23,957 bases of DNA. Source: Candidatus Methanoperedentaceae archaeon. GTDB lineage: Archaea > Halobacteriota > Methanosarcinia > Methanosarcinales > Methanoperedenaceae. Position numbers and translations under genes: made by a program. The notes under the pieces are model-generated. The model saw only the letters and a program-made list of their open reading frames with translations. It ran no database searches and was not told where the DNA came from. This document shows, in pieces, positions 1-7,660 of the stretch. How positions within the stretch are numbered: position 1 is the stretch's first letter; every line of letters starts with the position of its first letter. The DNA lies in assembly GCA_027371625.1 (NCBI GenBank), contig DAHXMQ010000119.1, positions 1 to 23,957 on the forward strand, written 5' to 3'.

Positions 1-18
1 GTTTTTGAATCAGGGGGG

Positions 19-3000
19 GTGAAACGATTCAGAAGCTACGGGTTTTTTAATATTGGTAACCTGCTGGGTAAAATGAACAGGGGTGCGGGAAACATAATAA
101 AAGGTTCTCCGATAGATATACTTGTGGTCAAGAAAATGACCACAGACGTAGCAAAGAACGTTAAAGATTTGGATAATATGAACCGGGACATGAGACTTTC
201 TTCTGTGCTAAAGGGTCTCGCTGAGTCAAGAATATGGTGCAGCATGAGCGTGCTCTGGGAGCCCGTGGGATTTCGTGATTTTGCAGAAAGACTGCACCGT
301 GATGATAAGTACAGCCAGATGAAATCAAGAGACCGGCAGGTGACTGAAACGGATAACATGAGGATCGGGATGAAGTACAGTGGAGCATCGAGAACCATCG
401 TCTCGCCTCTGCAAGATCAGGATTTTATGGGGCAGACGTACCGTACGCAGGGATTGTGGAGAGGACTGCAGCGCGGGCTTTTCAATGCGAATATAATACT
501 CGCCGCTGCGGCTGAAGCCGATACGCTCGAAGAATCTTTTAGACAGCTTGAAGTCCGTCTGCATATGGCAGCGGGTATCGTAAGGGCAAGTTTCGATTCC
601 GTTGCTCTTGAGATAGTCCCGCCCATGGATGCAATGAAAGCACTCTATTTGCTCGCGCCTGTAAACTTTGAAAAGGAAGACGACGGTCTCGTGCACGATA
701 TGGTAGTAACTCACGAAATCCTGAGCGTGTTCGGGCATTTACCGGATTTTCCCCTGCCTGCCAACGTAGACCTCGTGAAGTTCCCCGACGTCCGGGGACG
801 GCTGACAAGAAGAAATCTCGGGCTGGATAAGAGTAATCTGCTATATTTTGGAAGTGCGATCCAGGACTTCAAGCACGTCGGCACGGTAGGTCTGGATGCT
901 ATTAACGATCCCAGGCTGATCGGTGTGGTGAGCGGAAAGATCGGTTCCGGCAAGACGAACACAATGAAGCAAATTCTTAAGGGAACTCTCGACGGAGATG
1001 ATTCGGGGTTGGGTGCATTCAGTGACGTTTTCATACTCGACAGGCATGGGGAATATCATACGTTGTGCTCGTTAACCGATACTGAAATATTCGTGGTTCC
1101 TCTCTGGTCTTCCGAAGCCATATTCAAGATAAACATCCTTGAACCAGTCGAGGGGCGGACCATAGGACAGGCAATAGAAGACAGCGCATCGCTATTCAAA
1201 CACACGATGGCTCAGGTCGGGCCTGTCATGGAAAGCGTAGTGAGAGGGGCTTTATACGACATTTACGACAAACATGGCTGGAATCCGAACGATGTGTATT
1301 TCAGAAAAGATGAAAGGAGCGTGCCGACGTGCCGTGATTTGCTTGACCATATCAAAAGCGGAAGGTACTGGGAACTTCGAAAAAAAGAAGGCATGAGGGC
1401 AGAGACTTCACAGAGATATAAGGAAGCGCTGTACAGCTCGATATCAAGACTTGAAAAAATCCTTGCAGCCCATGGAGAAAAAATATTCTGTCCTGAAAAC
1501 GGCAGGAGTACGGTATCTCCTTCTATAATGTTCAGAAGAAACGTTATAATACAGTTTATGTTCGGGAATAATAATCCCATAGACGATGACGCTAAGAATT
1601 TTGTTTCTTTAATGTTCATCCAGCACCTGTGGAATTACAGACAGGTAAATCCCATAAAAGTGCCCGACGATAGGTACGACAGAAAAAAGTATTATGGATA
1701 TAACGAAGCGATGAGACGTGAAATATTCCGGAAAGCAATGGAAGATCACATGGTTGAAGCGTGTAACAGGAACGGCATTTCAGTGCAACACGAGAATTTC
1801 ATAGTTGATATCGATGGTGATAATGTTACCGGGAAGGGGACAATAGAATGCGAACAAAAAAATGGCGTCAGCACCGATTCAGAAGTAAATGCCGATATCA
1901 ATGGAGGCGATGCTAAAAGCATCGCGCTCGAAGATGATGCTAATGTCAATGCCGAAATATCATCACCTTCGACACCTGCTCTGACCCATGACAAAAACCG
2001 AGATATTTTCGAGTTTGGCGAGGGTTTTACCATCACATGTTTAGATTTGGATTTAAAAACCAACACGACGGCAGAAGAAAGTTGTGATATAAACAACAAT
2101 CTTGCGCCAGTAAAACCATCTGTTGGCGATCAAAAGATAAAGAAATTATATGAAATCGTTTGCACACTGCCTGTTGAAACGCTCATCGGTGCGCCAAGGA
2201 AGATTCATACGCTTGTTGTCGAGGAAGCGCATAATATAGCTCAGGAAAGACGCGATGATCCAAATGCAATATCCTTGATGTCTCAGGTATTATCTGAGAT
2301 CAGGAAATTTGGTGAGGGTATCTGGATAGTAGACCAGGATCCTGAAATGCTTGAAGAGCGCGTTATGAAGCTGGTGAACAATCTTATAGTTCATAAGACT
2401 GATGAAGATTATGCGGTAGCAAAAATCTCTGCGAACCTGGGAATCTTAGAAGAACCGCAGATGTACGAGTTTCTTAAAATCCTTTCACCCGGCATGGCAT
2501 TGATCAAGCTGAACGGAAGCCAGGCAACGTATCCGATCGAAGTGTACTATCCAAAGTTGAAAAGACCAGAACTTACACAGGATGAAATAATAGGTATTGG
2601 AAAGAGATTCAGGGATGTCTGTGTGAATGATGAAAAGAACTTCATACCCATGCGAGTACCTGATATAAACATCGTAAAACAGGTATACGATTCCAGCGAT
2701 GCAAAAAAGGAAAGTTTTACGTCAATTCTTTTTTACGACAAAAAGACCGAACTGAAAATATCAAACCAGAAATTCGCGGTGCTGAGTATAGCCGCGTATT
2801 CTGAATACTGCGAAAAAACCTCTAAAACCAGGGAAGAGTTCATGAACGAATATCGCAAATTGTGGGGAAGAGACCTGGATGAAACCCAGATAAGCGAAAT
2901 TATCGAGATGGGGCTTCTTGAAGAGAAAAAACAGGATGAAAAAGTGTTATTATCTCTAACGGAAAAAGGAAAAGGCGCAATAGCAAGTTCACCGCATCTG

Positions 3001-3402
3001 TTCCAGGCGCCGCTTTACCATTACTATGATAGCAGAAAATCAGCGAGCTTCAAAAAAGACCAAAACGAAATCGGTGCATTTGAAGATATTTTCTCCGACG
3101 TGATGAAATCCACAGACGTGGATAAGATAAATGACAACTACCAGATACGCCTATCCCACAGACCACCATTTGCATTTATAATCACCGGCGCCGTAAATGC
3201 ATGCATTCTTTCGGCAATAGGCGCGCTGGATACGGCGATTGATATGCTGAAAAACAAAAGCATGCAGGAAGTAATATTCATTTATGAGGACAGCGCCGAT
3301 GAATCAAATCTTAAAAACATATTATTCCCCGGTCTGCGCGTGTTGACTAAAAAAGAGATAGTCAATATGCTCGAATCAGGAAAAAGCGAGGGAATTTTAT
3401 GA
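19..3402 (+). CDS. HerA/VirB4-class AAA+ motor ATPase, very large
   Basis: The protein has 1127 aa. A Walker A P-loop G-K-I-G-S-G-K-T lies at residues 306-313, and a Walker B strand L-V-V-E-E-A-H-N at about 732-739 with the Glu-Glu-Ala-His-Asn signature typical of HerA/VirB4/CedB DNA-pumping ATPases. Between them, roughly residues 590-710, sits a long acidic, Asn/Asp/Thr-rich low-complexity insertion that is absent from the compact HerA core. The ~300 residues before the P-loop and ~300 after Walker B are unassigned. No membrane segment or signal peptide is seen. The chosen GTG start has a G-rich tract directly before it, but no in-frame stop lies between it and the window edge, so the true start could be upstream; ATG 73 is an alternative. 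The gene overlaps the next by ATGA. As first gene of the pilin cluster it is the likely motor for pilus assembly or DNA transfer (inference). Confidence 0.8.
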   Translation: MKRFRSYGFFNIGNLLGKMNRGAGNIIKGSPIDILVVKKMTTDVAKNVKDLDNMNRDMRLSSVLKGLAESRIWCSMSVLWEPVGFRDFAERLHRDDKYSQMKSRDRQVTETDNMRIGMKYSGASRTIVSPLQDQDFMGQTYRTQGLWRGLQRGLFNANIILAAAAEADTLEESFRQLEVRLHMAAGIVRASFDSVALEIVPPMDAMKALYLLAPVNFEKEDDGLVHDMVVTHEILSVFGHLPDFPLPANVDLVKFPDVRGRLTRRNLGLDKSNLLYFGSAIQDFKHVGTVGLDAINDPRLIGVVSGKIGSGKTNTMKQILKGTLDGDDSGLGAFSDVFILDRHGEYHTLCSLTDTEIFVVPLWSSEAIFKINILEPVEGRTIGQAIEDSASLFKHTMAQVGPVMESVVRGALYDIYDKHGWNPNDVYFRKDERSVPTCRDLLDHIKSGRYWELRKKEGMRAETSQRYKEALYSSISRLEKILAAHGEKIFCPENGRSTVSPSIMFRRNVIIQFMFGNNNPIDDDAKNFVSLMFIQHLWNYRQVNPIKVPDDRYDRKKYYGYNEAMRREIFRKAMEDHMVEACNRNGISVQHENFIVDIDGDNVTGKGTIECEQKNGVSTDSEVNADINGGDAKSIALEDDANVNAEISSPSTPALTHDKNRDIFEFGEGFTITCLDLDLKTNTTAEESCDINNNLAPVKPSVGDQKIKKLYEIVCTLPVETLIGAPRKIHTLVVEEAHNIAQERRDDPNAISLMSQVLSEIRKFGEGIWIVDQDPEMLEERVMKLVNNLIVHKTDEDYAVAKISANLGILEEPQMYEFLKILSPGMALIKLNGSQATYPIEVYYPKLKRPELTQDEIIGIGKRFRDVCVNDEKNFIPMRVPDINIVKQVYDSSDAKKESFTSILFYDKKTELKISNQKFAVLSIAAYSEYCEKTSKTREEFMNEYRKLWGRDLDETQISEIIEMGLLEEKKQDEKVLLSLTEKGKGAIASSPHLFQAPLYHYYDSRKSASFKKDQNEIGAFEDIFSDVMKSTDVDKINDNYQIRLSHRPPFAFIITGAVNACILSAIGALDTAIDMLKNKSMQEVIFIYEDSADESNLKNILFPGLRVLTKKEIVNMLESGKSEGIL

Positions 3403-3617
3403 GTTTTGATCTCAATGACGCAGATTATTTCTTTATATCGGCTTTTCTTGTGAACATTATCCTGTACAGTTGGATGCATTTTAAGTGCGGGTCGGGAAAA
3501 GCTATGAATGAAATCAAGTACGGCGACAGGGCTTCAGCGATAACTCAATTTGTATTTATAGTCATTTTGTTTATCATTATTGTTGGCATATTTGTGTTTA
3601 TTTTGGGGGCTGAGTAG
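3399..3617 (+). CDS. Small two-helix membrane protein
   Basis: This 72-aa protein is not recognised. It has one hydrophobic segment near residues 10-26 and a very hydrophobic one near 48-70, joined by a polar, basic-acidic loop. Both ends are probably on the same side of the membrane. Its ATG overlaps the stop of the ATPase gene as ATGA, so translation is probably coupled, and the adhesin-like gene starts 3 nt after it. Position and topology would fit a small inner-membrane partner of a VirB4-type ATPase (VirB3-like in layout only); no sequence similarity was recognised. Confidence 0.65.
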   Translation: MSFDLNDADYFFISAFLVNIILYSWMHFKCGSGKAMNEIKYGDRASAITQFVFIVILFIIIVGIFVFILGAE

Positions 3618-3620
3618 TCC

Positions 3621-5336
3621 ATGAATTCAAATGTTCTCGTACTGATATCTCTGCTATCTCTGCTGGCGCTTGCGGCAGTATTGGCGGTGCCTGCAGCGGC
3701 AGAGGATGATTGCGGTGGGAATTGCCAGTGGCAGGAACTGGGTACGCTGAATATGAATAAGAATTATCAGTCAATCATCGGAAATTACGTATTCGCTGCA
3801 TACGATTATGATGGAAGGGGAAGCGTTGTTATATCTTACTATAATACCAGTTCCCCGAATGCAATAAATGAAACGATAGTGACTGAGGGCGAGTACGCTG
3901 AATCCGAAGATGGGAATTTGAGATTTTACGGCGTGCAAATAACAAACATGAGCAATATTGAGAACGGGACTGACGTTTACGGCGTTTGGCCGTGCTGTCC
4001 CAAGGCAGAAATAACGGCATGGCAGAAAACATGGATAACTCCAACCGAAACGCCTCCCAGCACCAATCCCGCTTCGTTAACATTCAGTGTTTCGGCAAGT
4101 GCAGGCGCTAGTAACGACACTTTCCTCGTCGGGGAGAATATTCCGTATACCATCGGCATACATGCCGGGGACAGCTATATGAAAAATCTGACAATATCGC
4201 TGGATACAGCAGGACTTCCTCTCTTACAGGGCGAACGGAAGATATTTTATGCGGAAATATACGCTGGCAATTCGGAAGAGCAGGACGGCACGTTTATGGC
4301 TTACGCTGCAGGTCAGCTAAACCCCGGGATAGAATGGTCATATATAGATGAAAACAACAACATTATTCGAGGAACTGCAAACGCCGCAGTTACGATTCAG
4401 CCGCCAGTAACTGTCAGAAAGTATTATGATGATAATGTTTGTACGGGCAAGAATACCACGTTTTCCATTGGGGTCGCAAATCTGCAAACCACAGCGTCCG
4501 TGGACGTGACCATAAACGACTCGCTCCCCGACGGATTTATCAGCAGTGGATTCCTTGCATTACAGAAAGAATACCATGTAGAGATTCCTCCAGGTGAAGT
4601 GAATACCATTCAGTACATAGCAGAGCCAAAAACAACGGGAGTCGTTCAGGTACCCGATGCAGAAGCCGTGTGGAAACTGGGCAGCTCGGAAGGAACTATG
4701 GATATCAGCGGCGGAACAATGAAAGTGTATGGACCTATGATTGTAGTAAGCAAAAACGCCGTTATCAAGGACCGCGGCAATATCAGCGGGAATGAAACGA
4801 TAAGCGTGACTGTAAATATCTTTAACCGGGGGGACACTGCAGCTTATGTGAAAGTGACGGACGTTCTCCCGAATGCATCAGGAATGAATGTCATTGGCTC
4901 TGACGCATATAATGGATACATAGCAGCAGGCGGCGCTGGAAATGCAAGTTACGAGTTTCACTGGAACCCACAGGACGGGACTGGATTGAACTTATCCAGG
5001 ATAATGGATACTGCACCGCAAATAGAAGTTTATGTTTCAAAACTCGATTCGATGTATCCAGAGAAGGGCCATGCTTATTCCAGTGCGTATGTTTTTGAGA
5101 AAAAAATAAGCACCGTCCCATATTCTGTAACCGGGCTGCTTAATCAGGGGCAGACAAATCAAAATCGCAATCCTCCCATTGTGTTCAATAATATCTATGC
5201 CAGCAGCGTAAATGTTCCAAACCAGCATCAATCGATGCAGTCGTCGCAGCAGCGTCAATCTCAGCCTCAGTCTTCTCCATCATCGTTATTAGAAAAAATA
5301 TCCCTTTTTCTCAAGGGACTCTTTAACAGGATTTGA
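3621..5336 (+). CDS. Secreted adhesin-like protein with DUF11/CARDB-like beta repeats
   Basis: The protein has 571 aa. A Sec-type signal sequence spans about residues 1-28, with a long Leu/Ala-rich core and Ala-x-Ala-like end before Glu-Asp-Asp. The rest is polar and beta-rich with many N-x-S/T sequons, as in glycosylated archaeal surface proteins. Two or three modules of the type 'N-x-T-F-S-I-G-V...D-x-L-P-x-G' (about residues 275-310) and 'I-S-V-T-V-N-I-F-N-R-G' (about 390-425) resemble DUF11/CARDB extracellular repeats. A Gln/Ser/Pro-rich linker precedes a short amphipathic C-terminal helix; there is no clear C-terminal anchor. Lying between the motor ATPase and the pilin array, it may be a pilus-tip or cell-contact protein (inference). 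Exact repeat boundaries are not resolved. Confidence 0.7.
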   Translation: MNSNVLVLISLLSLLALAAVLAVPAAAEDDCGGNCQWQELGTLNMNKNYQSIIGNYVFAAYDYDGRGSVVISYYNTSSPNAINETIVTEGEYAESEDGNLRFYGVQITNMSNIENGTDVYGVWPCCPKAEITAWQKTWITPTETPPSTNPASLTFSVSASAGASNDTFLVGENIPYTIGIHAGDSYMKNLTISLDTAGLPLLQGERKIFYAEIYAGNSEEQDGTFMAYAAGQLNPGIEWSYIDENNNIIRGTANAAVTIQPPVTVRKYYDDNVCTGKNTTFSIGVANLQTTASVDVTINDSLPDGFISSGFLALQKEYHVEIPPGEVNTIQYIAEPKTTGVVQVPDAEAVWKLGSSEGTMDISGGTMKVYGPMIVVSKNAVIKDRGNISGNETISVTVNIFNRGDTAAYVKVTDVLPNASGMNVIGSDAYNGYIAAGGAGNASYEFHWNPQDGTGLNLSRIMDTAPQIEVYVSKLDSMYPEKGHAYSSAYVFEKKISTVPYSVTGLLNQGQTNQNRNPPIVFNNIYASSVNVPNQHQSMQSSQQRQSQPQSSPSSLLEKISLFLKGLFNRI

Positions 5337-5339
5337 ACA

Positions 5340-5537
5340 ATGAACAATTTCAACGATTATGGGTATATAAGTATAGAAGAAGCGATAGGAAGCATAGCGG
5401 CTATTGCAATAATCGCTATGGTGCTCTATCCGATATTCATGTTCTTCAGCTTATTGGTAGGTGCATTACGCGGGGTCTTTAATCTAATCGAAAATGCAGT
5501 GAAAGGCGGTATCCATGCTCTCATCCAAAGACTGTGA
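5340..5537 (+). CDS. Prepilin-like protein 1 of the array
   Basis: This 65-aa protein starts the run of ten related genes. Its leader N-D-Y-G-Y-I-S-I-E-E fits the family pattern D-x-G-[S/Y]-[V/I]-S-[I/L/M]-E, here with Tyr at the +1 position. Two hydrophobic helices follow (about residues 16-40 and 43-60). It lacks the D-T-V-T-R segment seen in later members, so it belongs to the more divergent end of the family. The start lies 3 nt after the adhesin stop with an AGGA-type site nearby. Inferred role: pilus subunit or a membrane component processed by the A24 peptidase at 14313. Confidence 0.7.
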   Translation: MNNFNDYGYISIEEAIGSIAAIAIIAMVLYPIFMFFSLLVGALRGVFNLIENAVKGGIHALIQRL

Positions 5538-5745
5538 ATGTAAACTCTTGTGCCGTGATCCCGGCAGTATAAGTCTGGAAAGCGCCGCTGAAATGATAAG
5601 TGCCGTTTTTTTCCTTGCGATTCTGGTCGATATATTCAAAAACATATTTGCGATGATGATAATGGCAGCTCTTGCCGCAGCGAAAGCATGGATTTGCATG
5701 CATCCTGTGATAGGATTTTTGTTAGGAGGATTTTGTCGTCCATGA
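5515..5745 (+). CDS. Prepilin-like protein 2, cysteine-rich N-terminus
   Basis: The protein has 76 aa. The leader is longer than in its neighbours and contains three cysteines (C-E-C-K-L-L-C) before R-D-P-G-S-I-S-L-E-S. Two hydrophobic stretches follow (about residues 29-46 and 46-72). The ATG lies 23 nt inside the previous gene, preceded by a GGCGGT-like site, and the stop overlaps the next start as ATGA, so expression is tightly coupled. The cysteines could bind metal or form disulfides, but the cytoplasmic side of the leader makes metal or thioester chemistry more likely than disulfides (inference). Confidence 0.65.
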   Translation: MLSSKDCECKLLCRDPGSISLESAAEMISAVFFLAILVDIFKNIFAMMIMAALAAAKAWICMHPVIGFLLGGFCRP

Positions 5746-5960
5746 GTTCAAACTTAGACGACTACGGCTCGGTATCCATCGAGACTGCGGCAAACGATGT
5801 TGGAAAGATATTTATATGGGCACTGATTATAAAGATGTTTGTAAGCATATTCTCTTGGCTGTGGTATGCAATAAGTGCACTGGCAAAAACAATATATAAC
5901 CTGTTTATAGGATCAGACGGGTTAGGGACGAGCGGAATGACTACCTTACCAGGAACGTAA
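5742..5960 (+). CDS. Prepilin-like protein 3
   Basis: The protein has 72 aa with leader D-D-Y-G-S-V-S-I-E-T, then two hydrophobic helices rich in Trp/Ile/Phe (about residues 22-48) and a short Gly/Thr-rich tail. ATG 5742 is chosen because it forms an ATGA overlap with the previous stop and has a GGAGG site about 10 nt upstream; an upstream in-frame extension overlaps the previous gene and lacks a ribosome site. It is a member of the same family as its neighbours. Confidence 0.72.
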   Translation: MSSNLDDYGSVSIETAANDVGKIFIWALIIKMFVSIFSWLWYAISALAKTIYNLFIGSDGLGTSGMTTLPGT

Positions 5961-5981
5961 TCGGAGGAGGCTAATAAATTG

Positions 5982-6266
5982 ATGGACGACGCAGGCTCGG
6001 TTTCAATCGAATCGGTTTTCGATACGCTTTTACGGATGGGGCTTGTTATGCAAATGACCGTGCTTGTAGTAACCATTATGCTAACGCTTGTGATCGTGTT
6101 TTTACTCAACGTTCTCCTCGGTAAGGTTCTCATATTTGCAAAAGTAGATGCAGCTCCTGCGGTGCTTATTGGATACCTTTTGGGGCAGACAGGATTGATA
6201 CCTGACCAGAAAATTGTAAATGCAACGCAGAACGTAATAATGGGTTTCTTGAAATGGAATCCATAA
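5982..6266 (+). CDS. Prepilin-like protein 4, highly hydrophobic
   Basis: The 94-aa protein has almost no leader: the family motif D-D-A-G-S-V-S-I-E-S begins at residue 2. A long hydrophobic stretch (about residues 18-48) and a second (about 56-72) follow, then a polar tail with an N-x-T sequon (N-A-T). A strong GGAGGAGG site lies about 12 nt before the ATG. With such a short leader only four residues would be removed if cleavage occurs after Gly, which is at the short end for prepilins. Confidence 0.72.
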   Translation: MDDAGSVSIESVFDTLLRMGLVMQMTVLVVTIMLTLVIVFLLNVLLGKVLIFAKVDAAPAVLIGYLLGQTGLIPDQKIVNATQNVIMGFLKWNP

Positions 6267-6294
6267 CTTCTCCTATTAAGCTGGAGCAACTAAA

Positions 6295-6501
6295 ATGATC
6301 GAAAAAGAAGACGCAATGCCAGACGACGGATCTGTTTCAATTGAATCTGTAGTAGATACAGCATCTCGCATGTTTCTATCCGTAGCTCTTCTGGCAGTGG
6401 CGTTTAATCTCCAGAGGCATATTATGATAGCGGGCGCAAACATTTTTGCACCCGTAGTGATCTTTATAGGAAGAATAATAGGTGCGGCTATACCAATATG
6501 A
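6295..6501 (+). CDS. Prepilin-like protein 5, two-helix
   Basis: The 68-aa protein carries P-D-D-G-S-V-S-I-E-S, then V-V-D-T-A-S-R and two hydrophobic helices separated by a short Gln-Arg-His turn. Apart from the leader this two-helix hairpin layout resembles VirB2/CedA1-type conjugative pilins in size and topology (comparison of layout only). A GGAG site stands about 10 nt before ATG 6295; ATG 6313 is an alternative that would keep the motif. The stop overlaps the next start (ATGA). Confidence 0.72.
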   Translation: MIEKEDAMPDDGSVSIESVVDTASRMFLSVALLAVAFNLQRHIMIAGANIFAPVVIFIGRIIGAAIPI

Positions 6502-6773
6502 ACATAGATGATTTCGGTTCGGTTTCCCTTGAATCCATCATGGATACTGTAACGAGAGTGTACCTATCTATTGCGGCTCTGGGTATAGCTGTTCAAATAA
6601 TTTTTCCATTTTATAACACGGTGAACACCAGAAAAACAGGTGTGACAACTGCCCTTCAAAATTACAGCAAAACTTATCTTCATGGGTTGTGCTTTAATCA
6701 GACTGGTAATCCTCAATACGGTGGCTGCCCAACACCTGTACAAACTATAATAGTAACCCCGACTCCAACGTAG
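6498..6773 (+). CDS. Prepilin-like protein 6 with external Thr/Pro tail
   Basis: The protein has 91 aa. Leader D-D-F-G-S-V-S-L-E-S is followed by I-M-D-T-V-T-R-V and a single hydrophobic helix (about residues 22-40). The remaining ~50 residues are polar, with an N-Q-T sequon, two cysteines and a Thr/Pro-rich end (T-P-V-Q-T...T-P-T-P-T), as expected of a surface-exposed, glycosylated pilin domain. ATGA overlap couples it to the gene before it. Confidence 0.72.
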   Translation: MNIDDFGSVSLESIMDTVTRVYLSIAALGIAVQIIFPFYNTVNTRKTGVTTALQNYSKTYLHGLCFNQTGNPQYGGCPTPVQTIIVTPTPT

Positions 6774-6779
6774 GCAATT

Positions 6780-7061
6780 ATGTTCCAAAAAATCCCCGTT
6801 CCGTCCAGCATTCAACCTAAAACAGTTGACATGTGTCAAGTCTTCAGCGGCGCGAGTGAAAAGGATTTCGGCAGCGTTTCTCTTGAAGCCGTTATGGATA
6901 CGGTATCCAGGGTATATCTCGGGATTACGCTGCTGGGAATTAGTTTCGCTATTTTGGAGGGCATTGCAAACAGTGTCCGCCAGATAATAGATGGGCTGTT
7001 TACATTTATAAAAGGTGCATTGGGGTTTATACCGGGCATGGGACAGACGTATTTTACGTGA
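6780..7061 (+). CDS. Prepilin-like protein 7
   Basis: The 93-aa reading has a long N-terminal extension before K-D-F-G-S-V-S-L-E-A and V-M-D-T-V-S-R-V. A hydrophobic helix (about residues 46-62) and a second amphipathic to hydrophobic segment (about 70-87) follow. The start is uncertain: ATG 6780 and ATG 6831 (76 aa) both lack a clear ribosome site. It ends the first half of the array; 196 nt of non-coding DNA follow. Confidence 0.68.
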   Translation: MFQKIPVPSSIQPKTVDMCQVFSGASEKDFGSVSLEAVMDTVSRVYLGITLLGISFAILEGIANSVRQIIDGLFTFIKGALGFIPGMGQTYFT

Positions 7062-7072
7062 CTAAACGTGGT

Positions 7073-7120
7073 GGATTCGAAGGGTGAGTGCCATCTCCCG
7101 GCTTTATCGTGGAGAGGTTC
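7073..7120 (-). repeat. IS200/IS605-like terminal hairpin, copy 1 (reverse orientation)
   Basis: This 48-nt block is an inverted copy of 13278-13327; about 39 positions agree when one is reverse-complemented. It carries a hairpin of the type CTCC-A-CG...CG-GGAG with flanking TTCGAA and GAACC elements. Structure and sequence recall the right ends (omega-RNA region) of IS200/IS605/IS1341 elements, but no tnpA or tnpB is nearby. It sits in the 196-nt gap between prepilin genes 7 and 8, where it splits the array. The assignment to that IS family is from memory of its general form and is not certain. Confidence 0.45.
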
Positions 7121-7257
7121 ATGTAGTTCATTTTACTATGAATAACTATTTATTCAAGCAGATTGTAATAACAGTTGCCAGACGCTAATATTTGACGGAT
7201 TTAACAACTATTCCATGAAAATATTGGTACTGGTTGTGAAAAGGAGGAAAAGAAAAA

Positions 7258-7539
7258 ATGTTTTCAATTGGAAGAATGAAAGCTCTCTTGGCATCTATCC
7301 CAGAATCACCCGATTCGGAAATTGAAGACTCTGGCAGCGTCTCGATGGAAACCATCATGGATACCGTAACCAGAGTGTTGGCGAGCGTAGCAGTCCTGGG
7401 TGCTATTTTCGGATTGCTGATAACAGCATATAGCGGCATTGGAAAGAATATAAAAACAGTACAGAATAGCGGACAAAATGCCATTACCACAGTATCAAAC
7501 CAGGTTGGAAATACATCATGGATCAATGCAACACCATGA
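7258..7539 (+). CDS. Prepilin-like protein 8
   Basis: The 93-aa protein has a long leader ending E-D-S-G-S-V-S-M-E-T, then I-M-D-T-V-T-R-V, one hydrophobic helix (about residues 42-62) and a polar tail with N-x-S/T sequons. A very strong site (AAAGGAGGAAAAG) precedes the ATG, in contrast to the coupled genes before it, which suggests a fresh translation start after the non-coding gap. Its motif-coding stretch 7333-7355 is identical over 23 nt to 7685-7707 in protein 10. Confidence 0.73.
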   Translation: MFSIGRMKALLASIPESPDSEIEDSGSVSMETIMDTVTRVLASVAVLGAIFGLLITAYSGIGKNIKTVQNSGQNAITTVSNQVGNTSWINATP

Positions 7540-7649
7540 ATAATACCAACAGCGTATCGCTGACAGGAATCGTGGATATTGTAACCAGGGTGCTTGTGAG
7601 TGTGGCTGCTATAGCCATCACTTTGTCTCCGCTATTTCCGGGGAAATAA
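7518..7649 (+). CDS. Prepilin-like protein 9, mini-form lacking the motif Glu
   Basis: This 43-aa ORF is too short for most gene callers but is clearly a family member: N-S-V-S-L-T-G-I-V-D-I-V-T-R-V-L aligns with G-S-V-S-L-E-S-I-M-D-T-V-T-R-V-Y of its neighbours. Thr replaces the otherwise universal Glu at +5, and Asn replaces the Gly before the expected cut. Only one hydrophobic helix is present and the protein stops just after it. ATG 7536 (37 aa) gives an ATGA overlap with the previous stop and is the likelier start; ATG 7518 is the longer option. It may be a degenerate copy or a non-processed membrane regulator or capping subunit (inference). Confidence 0.65.
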   Translation: MDQCNTMNNTNSVSLTGIVDIVTRVLVSVAAIAITLSPLFPGK

Positions 7650-7660
7650 TAAAAGCAGAA

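Noticed and set aside
325..738. 137-aa reverse-strand ORF inside the ATPase gene
   Set aside because: It is overlapped entirely by the forward frame that carries clear Walker motifs further on; no start signals or recognisable content.
5762..6289. 175-aa reverse-strand ORF antisense to prepilin genes 3 and 4
   Set aside because: It mirrors the repeated leader codons of well supported forward genes with ribosome sites; the antisense frame stays open because of that repeated composition.
7066..7125. tRNA-like T-loop sequence (TTCGAATCC on the reverse strand)
   Set aside because: No acceptor stem, D arm or anticodon arm can be formed around it; the similarity to 13278-13327 explains it better as a repeated hairpin element.
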